Assembly (NCBI RefSeq): GCF_002078875.1
Contig: NC_034412.1
Location: forward strand, 12,648,995 to 12,712,994
DNA: 64,000 nt
Source of the DNA: Numida meleagris
Lineage: Eukaryota; Chordata; Aves; Galliformes; Numididae
Direction of reading: 5' to 3'
How positions within the stretch are numbered: the first letter of the stretch is position 1; each line of letters begins with the position of its first letter. The position numbers were made by a program, and so were the translations under genes. Below, in pieces: positions 1-11,900 of this stretch. The notes under the pieces were generated by a model. The model saw only the letters and a list, made by a program, of their open reading frames with translations. It was not told the origin of the DNA and did no database searches.

Positions 1-2841
1 GGGAGCAAAGGCACAGAGCGGCACAGGCCTGGGTCAGCACCCAGCGTGCTTCAGAGTGCGGCTGGGGGTGTCCTGCAGGTGGTGGGGGTGATACCCTGAG
101 GGCTGCACCTGCCTCAAGTGCCCATCAGTAACAAACCAGTGGGTTGGAATGTTCAGTTTCTGTGAGGTTAGGCACCACCCTTTGGAGACTAAAATACAGA
201 CACGTTCTGAAATAGCTCACTGGGAAAAAAAAAATCCCATTTTTTATTTTATTACTCATACGAAAATTGCTGCAGGAGGTGCTTGCCTTGTCTTCAGTAT
301 TAAGACTTTTCTATTCCATTGGAACTGATGGATGAAGGTCTTGGAAAGAGTCTCTCTCTCTATATATATATTTAAATGACTTGATGAAAGCATGTTCAGA
401 AATTGATTAATGTGTAGGCATCAAAATAAGAGCTGACCACAGATTTTGGGGGTTTTTTGTTTGCTTTTTGATACCCAAAGTACATGGAGTATTCATCAGA
501 TCATTGCTCTGTTTTGGATCCAGTTGATGCAATTGTAAGGCTTATAGATAAAGCAAATAACTGGTGCCACAAATACAGGTGCCACTTCTGTTATGGCTTT
601 TATTGATTAGGATTTATACTGCTTGATTTATGTCTTTTCAGCTTCTAAATAGCCTTGGAAGTTGTTTATAAGAGATGTCTAGCTTGTTCAGTACAGAACA
701 AGACTGTTCCCATGTTGTTTCAGGTTCTTTGCTACATAACTTCAAATCACTGTGTTGTATATTGTATATCAGTAGTTCCCAAATGTATATTGAATAGCTG
801 ATTGCTTTCATATTATTGCAGGTTGGTAAGCAACTTTCTCAGCTTGTGAAATTGAAAAATATAACAAAATCAATATCCTGTAATGTTCAGCTGTTGCTGC
901 TGAGAACTTTTGTTATAGTAACAATAATTTGGGAAACACCTCATTATTTTTGTATACATATGCTGAATTCTTTCAGGAAAAGTAATGCAGGTACTTGAAT
1001 TTCCAGTAGCTGTGGCCTACTGGTGGCAAAAAGCAAGTGGTTTCTGGGGCAGGAGCCAGAGCTAAGGCTTCCTTCTGTCATCCCTCAGCAGACAGTACCC
1101 GTCTCTGGGCGCTGTCATTTTTGCTTTTGCGTTTTCCTGTTCTATGGAAGCTGGAAGAAAACTGCACTGGAACCTCTCATGTAATCATGTGTTGGTGGTG
1201 GAATGTTGGGTGATGATATTGATGTGTTGTGTGTCTTTGGCTTCCCCATATCAGTCTCATTGCTAGTATATTTGGTTAAAGGTGAATTTTTGTCACCGCG
1301 TTATATTTTTAGATTAGAAAGGTGTAGAAGATGCTTTTCTGCAGTTGGTTCTCTGTGCAAGCATCCAAATTCCTCAATACCTGTACAGCTCCCATTCTTC
1401 TTGACAGGTTTTACATATTCTGAGTCTCAAGGGATGATTCTTAAGAGACTCACGTGCTCTTTTTTTTGTTGTTGTTGGTTTTGTATACTCAATAATACAA
1501 TTTCTGTAGAATCTTCCATGTCTTTTACTAAGTCTTAGATCCAGACAGCATATGTGGTTTGTCTTGAATCAGGAAACATCTCCACGTAAACTTCAGTTTT
1601 AGAGGGTAATTTAACTGAATTTTTCAGTGTGCATGCTCTGAAGGTCTGAGCGTGAATGAAATATGCTAATATGAGTCCATCAGGGTCAAAAACCAAATAT
1701 AGGATAAGAATATAAAAACTTGTCTGAAAACTTTGTTACTAAAATTAATGAACTGTCCAGAGTTTTAAAAGATTTTTAAATTAGAGTTGTGCATCACATC
1801 TCAGAAAAAGGACAAAGTTCTCAGAAAATCTCAAGGTTGTTCGAGTCCCCTTCATCTCTAGTGCAATATTTTAACTTTGACCTGTTACCTTATCTATTCA
1901 GTAAACAACTTGTATCCGGAGCCCACGCCTGTGCCTGCGCAATGACAAATGGGGAGGGAAAACTAAAGAGAAGTTTAAAAAAAAAAAAAAGATTCTGATC
2001 ACAGTAATTCTCTACCCATTTTCCTATGGTGTTGCCGCTTAGCAATTTGTGGCAGCTAAGCGATGGAAAAATACAGCGTTGCAATAGGCAGTCTCTTGGA
2101 GGCTATTTCCTCAGGTTCTGAGGAGCTCTTTCTCAAGGAACTGTCAAGCTGGAGTTAGTAATGCCTGTGTTTCCCAGGCACGCTGCTGGATCCCTTGGGT
2201 AGATTTGTTCAGCAGGTGGGTGTGCTGGGCAGACCTAGGGAATGTCTGAACAGAAAGCGTGGTGTGCTCTCAGAGCCGTGTGGCAGAAAGGATTTTCACC
2301 TTGAGAAGTCTCTTGTAGGAGGAAGTGTGTGTGAATAAGTGCTGTGTTTTGTGGAGTGCTCTCAAGTATTGAGCGTGCTACTGAATCACCCGCTACTCTC
2401 TCTCCCTTGTTACACTGGATCAGGAACAATTTCATCTTTTCATTCAGTTCTTTCGTCTCCCTACCGCCCCTTCCTTTCCAGCTGTAAAACTACAATTCCT
2501 TTAAACGAATGGAACTGGAATGGCTTGCTCAGTCATTTTCATTAGCTTCCCAGTAGGGCCCGGAGTGGTTTCTAATGCTTCTCTTGAAGATGCCAAAATG
2601 CCGGATCTTACACTGTGAATTTTGAGAGCCAGAAAGTACAGAGAGAACTTTCCAGCACTGGGCAATGCATCTGCATGCCAGGGACACACTGACTTACAGC
2701 TACCAGTGGGAGCGGCAAGGGTCTAGTGGAAAAAATACCACCAAAAATCAAGCATTGTGTTACTAATTTCCTGTTTTTATTTTCAAAATAGATAAAGGAA
2801 TTAGCTGAAGCAAAAATAATAATTTTACTCTTTCTTTACAG
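1..2841 (+). other. ATP1B3: ATP1B3 intron 1 (3' part)
   Basis: Everything left of exon 2 is taken as intron 1 of ATP1B3. It is AT-rich with short simple runs, such as CT/TA alternation at 349-372 and A12 near 1979-1990. I see no recognisable exon, RNA gene or full repeat. Confidence 0.75.
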
Positions 2842-2970
2842 GTTTGATCTTATTATTCTATCTGGTATTTTATGGCTTCCTAGCAGCGCTCTTCACGTTC
2901 ACAATGTGGGTTATGCTTCAGACGCTGAGCAATGACATTCCAAAATACCGTGACCGGATTTCTAGTCCAG
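2842..2970 (+). CDS. ATP1B3: ATP1B3 exon 2 (membrane segment)
   Basis: The acceptor is TTCTTTACAG and the donor is GTAACA. The 129-nt exon begins with the last two bases of a split Gly codon and ends with the first base of another. It encodes the transmembrane helix ([17 protein letters not shown]) and the start of the extracellular stalk ([15 protein letters not shown]). This exon is too short and too interior to begin with a usable start codon, so the start must lie in exon 1, left of the window. Confidence 0.95.
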
Positions 2971-5900
2971 GTAACAGTGTATTTATCTCTTCATAAACTC
3001 GGTTCTGGTTTAACAGCCAAGTTGGGTCAGATGGAAGGCCACCTGTGATAAGTATTAGATACTTTGAAGTACAGGAAGGCTTTATTGTGGAATAATCTGC
3101 TCAAGAGAAAGGGCTACAACGGGAAGGCATTTTCAGAGTTTTAATTTTACATTAGATGGCTTTCAGGAGACATGGAATGTCTGTAGATTGCAGTGGTTGT
3201 TGACCTGTTACATAGGGGTCCGCTGACAAGGGAGGGTGAGGCTCTGTGGTGAAGTCAAGTCCATGTAGTATGTAGCTGCCACTAGATGTGCTGTCTTGCT
3301 ACAGTGGGCTGGTTCAAGGAGCTAAATGTGATGGAAAAGTAATTCTGCACAAATAAAAGTGGGTAATGAGAATATCGTGGGTGTTTTTTCTTTTGTTTTT
3401 GTTTTTTAGATTTGTTTAAATATACTGTGTTTTTTGTATGCTGGGGGAGGAAAAAGCGGTTGTGCTGAGAAAGATTTAAAAGCTGCTTTTACTTAATACC
3501 AATGAGATTAGTGTCTTCTAGATACTGTTTCAGCTTAATGTATATGTATTTGATTTGTATATGTAATTTAAATGATTGGGCCATTGGTAATATCTCTCAA
3601 ATCTTATAATTTGGTTTAGGGACCAAATTTATGTAAAAATATCAACAAGCTGAATGGCTGTGCAATGCTAATATTTTAGTGAAAGTTAGAGTATGTTTTT
3701 AAACTGCTTTTTCATCTTTCTGAACTCCAAACAGATGAAATCCAGCAACATCATAATCCAAACTCATAAAATCTTGCAACTGCATTAGAACTTAAGATGA
3801 AACGGTAATCATTGTGTGAGAAAACAGCAACTGGGCCTTTGTGACAAATCTCTCTGGATTTTGAACAGGATTTGCTTTGATGTGGTATTCAGGCCAGCTG
3901 TAACAGGTGTCCTCTTAGCACATGGGATTCTTGAGGGGATGTACAGCTTTTTCAAACTAAGAATGGGTAAAATTCTTGAAAAAACAACAACAAAAGACCT
4001 CTTCAAAAGAAGTGGCTTACTTGGCCATTCATCCTTCTTCCTGTTTCCTCTGTGGTAGTCAGAGCATTGGTAGCAAATGGAGCTGTGGGTAGCTAGGACT
4101 TAGTTCTCGACCTAGTGACATTTTCTCTCTTGGAGTTTGGGTTACTAATTCTCCCTTGTTTTGAAATGTCACGGAGGATGTTTGTTTAGAGAGGTATTTA
4201 TCCCACAATTAGTTTTTAACTTGGGAATTCCTAAAATATTTCTGAATTTTATTTTTTAATTAATGATAACTTACGTGTGAATAATTGAAGACAATGAAAT
4301 TGCTGATCTCTGTTCTAATGTTTTGCCTTAACTGTGTCATTTTTCACTTGCAGTGAAACATGTCATGCTCCTGGCTGTAAAACTTTAATAAATTAAAAAA
4401 AAAAAATCTACACACACAAAACCCGGATGGCGTAGGTTAAAGGTTTTTCTCATGTTAAACATATTTGGAAATCTTGCAGATTGATTTATTTTATAATTGG
4501 TATTTGACTTGTAATGTCCGCTGGGATATAATAAAATCAATCAAATCCAGATGATTCTAAAATATTTAAAAATAAGATCTCTTGGAATTGATGAAGAATG
4601 TGATCTGTTACTGTCCTAGATATAATCCTATGTTGAATCTGCTAATTCTGTTCCTCCTTGAAGGCTCTGTATCCTGCCTCTCTTGTGGTCTGTGCTTCAG
4701 TCCTTCTTGAAATAGCTTTTTCTGCAGACATTCCATCGTAGTCTCTAGGCAGACTGCAACAAACCAGAATTGGAGCAGTCCCTTCCTCTTAGGATATTTT
4801 TGAAGTTCCCCTGAAGCAATGAGTCTCTTCAAATTATTGTTTCATTCATTGATGACTAGTTTAGTTACTTTGTCTTTTTCACTTTGAAAAACAGCATCTA
4901 AGTCTTTCATTTACAGTATAAATGTATGTGTGGGTATATATATATATGTGTATATATATGTGTATATATATATTACTTGTATGTGTATATATTACCTATA
5001 TGTGTATATATGTATACATATATATAAGTAATAACCACTTGTCCCCCAAGGCACGTTAAGTGACTTTTCAGCCCTGTTGCTAGTTACTTTGTATTTTCAA
5101 GAATCCCAGTTCAGTCTGGTGCTCTCAATATTACTAATGGTGCAAAGTAATTGGCAGTCAAAAATGGTATTTTTAATTTATGTTCATCAGAAGCATTTAG
5201 TTGTGGCTTTCCTGGAAACAATTTAACTGCTGCTAATGTAGAACGGAGAATTTGACTTTTTTTCTTTTTTGAAATCCTTCCAAAAAATTAAAGAAATTGT
5301 TAAACCTGTGCATAATTTTAGAATCTAAAAGGTGTTTGTCTGTGGTAAATTTATAGTATATGTCTTTTTATTTCCGAGTTTAAAATATTTCTAGTAATTT
5401 CTGCTATCAAATAAGGAGCCCAGTCACTTCCATAGGTGAATCCTTAATAGACAAGGGCTGCTTAATTGCATTTGCTGAATGCTTTCCAAGAGCTTACTGA
5501 TTGATTAACTATGGTGTATTAAGAATCTTTCATTAAGATAAATTCTCCAACTTTCTCTTTCCACTGCTGTGTTATCTTCTTAAATCTTTATTTTGTATAA
5601 AGAAGGCCTGATTTTATTTTTATTTTTTAACGTCGGATGATAAGGTTTCTGCCTCAAGCTTTTATTCACTTGGGAATCTGGTTTTAATTAGTTTTGTCAG
5701 ATGATAGGAAACTACATGGCATCCTAAGGAGATGCAATTAGTCGCTGCCACAATTGTACTACTTCTGTTGTGCCAAATTTGACATTGATCTGACCATTTT
5801 GATATTCTAACCTAGAAGAAAACTAATGTGGTTAAAAAAAAAAAACAAAAAAAAAAAACCAAACTTTTTTTTTTTTAGCAAGACTTTATTCTAGAAAAGC

Positions 5901-8900
5901 TTTTTGAAAATGCACGAGTTTAATTCTGAAAACAAATGTTCTGCATCTTCTGATATCCCAGCACAGTAACGATCTACACAGAGTGGTTTTCAGATATGGC
6001 AGATATTAGCAAAAAAAAAAAAAAAAAAAAAAAAAAACCAAACTTTTTTTTTTTTTGGTAGAACTGCAGCCTTAGATCTCAGCTGTAACTGAAGAGATTA
6101 TTATCCCTGTACCTTATTTTACCCATATCCTGGGAAGAAAGACAGTTCTGCTCTATCAAGAGGCCAAACTCCATGTTACTATCTGCCTCTTTCACCCCTC
6201 AACACAAAGCCTGACTTGAGTGTGCTGCAGCCATTCTCTTTCTAGCCTCGGCCCCAGTTTGCAGATGGCTCCTGTTCCAGCACTGGCACCAGGAGCCAGC
6301 CAAGGGCAGCAGATGGAAGGCAACAGCACTGCTGTAACATGGCTGGGAGCAGCCTTGACTGCTGCAGGGCCCAGTGCAGGCGGCTGTCAGGCAGTTCACC
6401 ATGGTTAGCACACCTGTGCCTGTGTCCAGTGACACATATGCAGTGGCTTACCATGGTCTCTGGTATTATCTGTGAAAGACTACATCTGATTTCTCTTTGA
6501 GGAGAAGGAATAAAGGAAAAACTAACTGGGTGTGCTTTGTTTGGGAAAAATTGTAAGCCATCTTTATACATTATAAAGTTTTTTTTTCTTGTGGGTGACT
6601 ACGAGATTAATACAGGCTTGCTTCATTCTACATAGGTTGCTCTGGAAGTGATGCCTCCTATTTATTTCCGTGGAAACTACTACAGATACAAAGAGCACGA
6701 TAACACTAGTTGATAGAGCAGATTTGCAGCTACAAAGCTCTATTTTTCAACATAGTCAACACCATTAGCTGTGTGTTTTTGCCAATGATGAACAAAAACT
6801 TGCATGCTGCACTCATAAATATTTGTACCAGTGGAGATGACCCACTGTCACCACTGCTGAAACACACCACCCGCTGCCTCTCTGTGCTCACATCCACTGT
6901 TGGGTCTCCATAAATATTCAGCAAGCGTCAATGAATGTCAGTGGGTCAGTTTCTTCCACATGGAGAAATTCATACGCAGTTCCAGTCCATACACCATTCT
7001 GTTGGGCAGCCCCTCTGCTGCCATCTGTTGCATGACAACAGAATGTAATGGAATATTGGTGGGAAGGTTCAGCCTCTGCTGCCATAGTGCCAGCATCCGC
7101 TTATGACATTGTGGGCCAGCATAACAAAACAGGAGACATTACTTTTGGAGCAGCCCTCATATCTTGTCTAAAGCTTTGATGCTTAATTTTAACTGGAGGG
7201 TTTCGGAGTGTGGCTTTGGCTGTTTTTTTTTTTTTTTTTTTTCTAATTAGTTTAACTTGAAAGATATTGAAAATGTGAAGTGAATCGGTAAAATTAAATT
7301 GAAGTGATTGAAGTTTCTGATTTTGCTACTTCTAATCAGTTGGTTTTGGTTTGTGAATTGTGGTCATGTTGGTTTGAATTCAAGTCTTAATTCACATGGA
7401 GTAGTGTTGATTTTTAATACCTGACTTGAAACACAAACTGCTTTCCAGTTCTGTGGAATACAGGGGTAACATCAGTGTTTCTTTACAGTTGGGTATTTTT
7501 CAGTTTATGGATGTGAATTTTGAGTAGGTTAGAGTGATATAGGGATGAGAAGTTTAGTTCTTTACTTGTACTTTTTCTTTTTAAGGGCTTATGATTTCAC
7601 CAAAGCCAGACACTGCATTGGAATTTTACTTTAACAAGAGTGACGCCCAGTCATATGCAGAATATGTTTCTACACTTAGAAAATTTCTTGAAAGTAAGTA
7701 AGTTACTGATACCCAAGCAATTTAGGAGTCTTAATGTTGGGTACGTTAATTTAATTTTTCACTTGCAGTTAGTAATTACTAAAGAAAACTGATGAAATTT
7801 CAGGCTTACTTTAGACAAATACGTTTTTAAGGTATGAATTTACAGAAGGAGATAAACATAAAAATTCACCCATATTTGACAGGGAAACCGAGCCCCTCAA
7901 AAGTTGTAAGTCAGAATTGAGGAGGTTCTGTAGAATCACGACTTTTTGCATGAGATGCTTTCTTAGATACGCAAGCTATGCCTGAACCTATCTGGGTTGG
8001 TAGTTGTGGTGCCACCTGAAAGCTTCTTTGAGTAGGTGTTTCTTTCAGAGCCCTGGGGAGGGTTTCTAGGAAGAATGCTCTATTTGATGGTGACCTGCCT
8101 ATCTTGCAGTTCAGTGGGTTGGGGACTTTCAGGCTGAGGAACAACATTTATTACCTTGCTTCCATTTTATTTTATGCTTAGCTATCAGGGGAAAAAAAAA
8201 ACCAAACAACAAAATGTGTTAAGGGGTGAATAGATGAGCACTTGTGATAATACGATCCACGTATTTGTGAAACTCAAGCAAGAATCACTTGTGATCGTAG
8301 AATCATAGAACGGTTTGGGTTGGAAGGAACCTTCAAGATCATCTAGTTCCAACCCCCTGCTATAGGCAGGAACACCTCCCACTAGACCAGGTTGCTCAAA
8401 GTCCCTTCCAGCCTGGCCTTGAATGCTTCCAGGGAGGGAGCATCCACAACCTCACTGGGCAACCTGTTCCCGTGTCTCACCTCCCTCACAGTGAAGAATT
8501 TCTTCCTAGTATCTAGTCTAAATCTGCCCTCTTCCAGTTTAAAGCCACTTCCACTTGTCCTATTGCTACCTGCCCTTATAAAAAGTCCCTTCCCAGCTTT
8601 CCTGTAGGCCTTCTTCAGATACTGGAAGGCTGCTAGAAGGTCCTTCTGGAGCCTTCTCTTCTCCAGGCTGAAGAGCCCCAGCTCTCCCAGCCTGTCTTTC
8701 TAGGGGAGGTGCTCCAGACCTCTTATCATCTCTGTGGCCCTCCTCTGGACCTGCTGCAACAACTCTGTTTCCTTCTTGTGTTGGGGGCTCCAGAACTGGG
8801 CGTTACTATAACATCAGTTATACTACCTGATGGCAATGTAGAGGCAATTTAATATTAGCTGTTAAAATACTTGAAGCTTTCTTGTGTGTTTATTTAGAAA

Positions 8901-11900
8901 AAAATAATAAGCACAAATGGAAAAATTGTTAGTTTCCAAGTAAAAACTTATTTATATTTTAATACGTTGTTTAGAATGATGTACAGAAATTAATAATTAT
9001 TGATATGATCCTAAAAACAGGACATTATTTCTTTTGAAATACTCTGTATTCTTTCATTTGATCACAACGCCACTTTCTGATAAGCTTTGAAAAAGTAAGC
9101 CTTTAAGATGAAAATGGGAGGCATAGCACTTTGAAAATAACGCTCTCAGAAAACTCTTAGAAAAGTAATAACTATAAATTAGGTGTTTATATATGCTTTC
9201 TGTAATTTTTGCCTACTTTTGTGCTTTATGCCATTGATTTAAAAACTATTTTTATGTTTTGTAGCATATGATGATTCAAAGCAATCCCAAAATATAAACT
9301 GTACACCAGGAAAGGTTTTTGATCAGAATGATGTTGCTGTTAAAAAAGCATGTCGATTTAACCTCTCTGAGCTGGGGCAGTGCTCTGGGAAGGAAGATAA
9401 GACCTTTGGCTATTCTAAAGGAACTCCCTGTGTGCTTGTGAAAATGAATAGAGTAAGTGACTCCTTTTTTTTTTAATTTCATTTATAGTACAGCAGTTCC
9501 CAACTAACACAGTATGAAAAACTGCTGTTGAAAAGGACTGAAATACATATTCACTTTACTTCTAATTGTGTTTTACTTCATGCCTGCATTCTAGAAATGC
9601 AATTAGAATGTCATGGATTCCATAACTCCTAAACTTTGCAGTGTGATGAAAACTTGAATGAATAACTGTTTGCCTTTTCAGTGATGTTATATGTTTCTTA
9701 AACAGCTAATTGTTTTGAGCCATTAATTTAATGTGCTTAATGTAAAATAAGAAAGTAGCCTTGGGTATGGCCACTATTTGAGCTTTAACTTTACATCTTT
9801 ATTCTAGGCTAAAGCTGTCCTTAAATATAATACTAGACAGATGTGCTCCCTGTATCAACTCTGTCATATTAAATGGGAGAAAGTTTGAATTTGGTATGTA
9901 AAACTAGTGAGAGAAAGAAAGTCTGTAAATATTTTAACTTTTTCTTTTAGATAATTGGATTAAAGCCTGAAGGGGAACCGTATATACAGTGTACATCTAA
10001 GGTCAGTTCTCAGTGTAAGAGATAAATATGAAGTTAATTTTCCTTGTGATTAAAATGAAAAGTCAATGTAAATGCTGTCAGAACATTTATTTCACTGTCT
10101 CCTGTTAGACTTTCTTCTTTTTTTCTTGTTTTCATCTTACTGTATGTCTAGTTTAATTTTAGTGCCTTTAATTTCTTCAGTATAGTTACTAGAAATACTG
10201 TCATTTTTTGTTCTTCCATTTTAAGATGTGTTTGAACTACCTGATTTCCTACTGAGCTGAGGAAATGCATAGGTGTAACTTGTAGTTATATTTATTTTTA
10301 TTTATTTAGTGTGAGTTGTGTTTTGTTTTCCCATTTCATAACCTATATTTTTATTTTTTTCTCCATGCTGCAAGTGCACCTTAGACAATTTTATAAATGA
10401 TGGGTAAGACAAAGTGTGGAAACTAACATTGTTACTGTTCGAGTAAAAGTTGTCTTCAAATCAAATATAAGCAACTTGTAATAACAGCTAATCTATAAAT
10501 ATTTGTTGTGTACCAAATGCTTACTCAGAATATTTTAAGGCAATTATAATAATGACTTTTGACTTGTGCGTATTTCTCCTAGACTGCTTGGGGAGCAGTG
10601 AAAGCCTTGGTAAGTTAGTAGCTTCAGCAAGGGATAGAGTCATGGCTCTTTGAGTTGACTGAAAAAATGTAGGCTGGGGAATTTCAGCAACTGATGGGAC
10701 AAATACTGTAGGTGTTCCTGCCTTCACTTGAGATATCTGTTGTAGGCATAGATTTCAATACTTCAGTTCTGTCAAGTTCATGGAAGTTTTGATCTTTCCA
10801 TGACAGTCTATTGCAAGCAAAGTTGATTCCTTGTGTCCATTCTTGGAAAATCTTTGGTTGGAGGAATTTCTCTAGAATAATGCAGTTAGGTTCTTCCAAT
10901 GTTTACTATTCGTCCTTCTTCTTTTCCTTCTCCATTGTATCATTTCTTATATAATACAGTATCCCAAAATGGACACAAGTTTTCCTCTAGCTGAGGCAAT
11001 TAACAACAGAATTTTTCCCTCTCATCACATCAGAAGTAGTTTAAGTCTTTCAAGGTGAATTTGCCATTTCTAATACTATTACATTGAGTCCTTGTCTTGT
11101 TTTGCTGCTTAGATCTTCCTTTTTAATTTTTCGGCTGCCTGCCCCTGCTCCCACTCCATTTGTCATGATCATTATAATGGGATCAAGCTTCAACTTCTTA
11201 CAGCTTGCTGTCATCAGTGAAGGAACTTTTTCTTATGTCTGCCAAGTTCTTATGGAAACACTGAGCACAGGACAGTCATCTTCATCTCCACCTGAAATGT
11301 CTGCTGGTGTGCTGGGAACAATGCACATATAAGCTATATATAAAACACTGGACCTATTTTATATTCATGGTATTTCTTCAGCTTTCTCATATGGATGTTC
11401 TGTGAGATGGTGTTAAAAAACTACAATAAGCATATGGTATAATGAATTTATGATGAGGTGCATCTGCCTCTGTATTTGAATGTTCCCTAAATACTGGCTC
11501 ATAGCAGGGGTGATGTGTAGAGGTCGTTTGTCCTTCTCTGTCGTTTCTCTTATTTGGGGTGTTTACTGAGTCTTTAAATAGCTGATGTGTTCTGTTGCAG
11601 TGGTGTTTTTTTTTTTTTTTTCTGTTGCTGTCAGCAAATGTGGAAAAAAAAATTTGGGATGTACTACAGAAATTATGCCAAATAAGCCTCTTACTGGATA
11701 TTAGCTTCATAGCACATAGGAGAGTATTTGTGCAGTTCATAGCACAAATGCAACTTGCTGGTAATTATAAGTTTTACATCTGAAGTCTTTAAGATCTGGG
11801 TGACCAGAATGGATTTTGCTTAAAAGGTGATTTCATTGAGCAGAGCAGAAGTCCTACTGTCATGTTCTCTTCATTGTAGGCAAGACCTTTACTTATTATT

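Larger units (their letters stand above)
2971..7585 (+). other. ATP1B3: ATP1B3 intron 2, rich in simple and mobile repeats
   Basis: This intron holds a TA/TG microsatellite (4928-5032), two A-run/T-run inverted pairs (5834-5876 and 6011-6056) and a mariner-like relic (6632-7161), each listed separately. A T19-type run lies near 7223-7241. No exon-like segment was seen. Confidence 0.8.

Noticed and set aside
3809..4058. Opposing 65- and 80-codon frames in ATP1B3 intron 2
   Set aside because: Complementary frames on both strands with no family likeness, within a clear intron.
10374..10405. Exon-like stretch ending in GG/GTAAGA between ATP1B3 exons 5 and 6
   Set aside because: Contains an in-frame stop in the needed phase. 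Exons 5 and 6 already join to the correct protein length without it.
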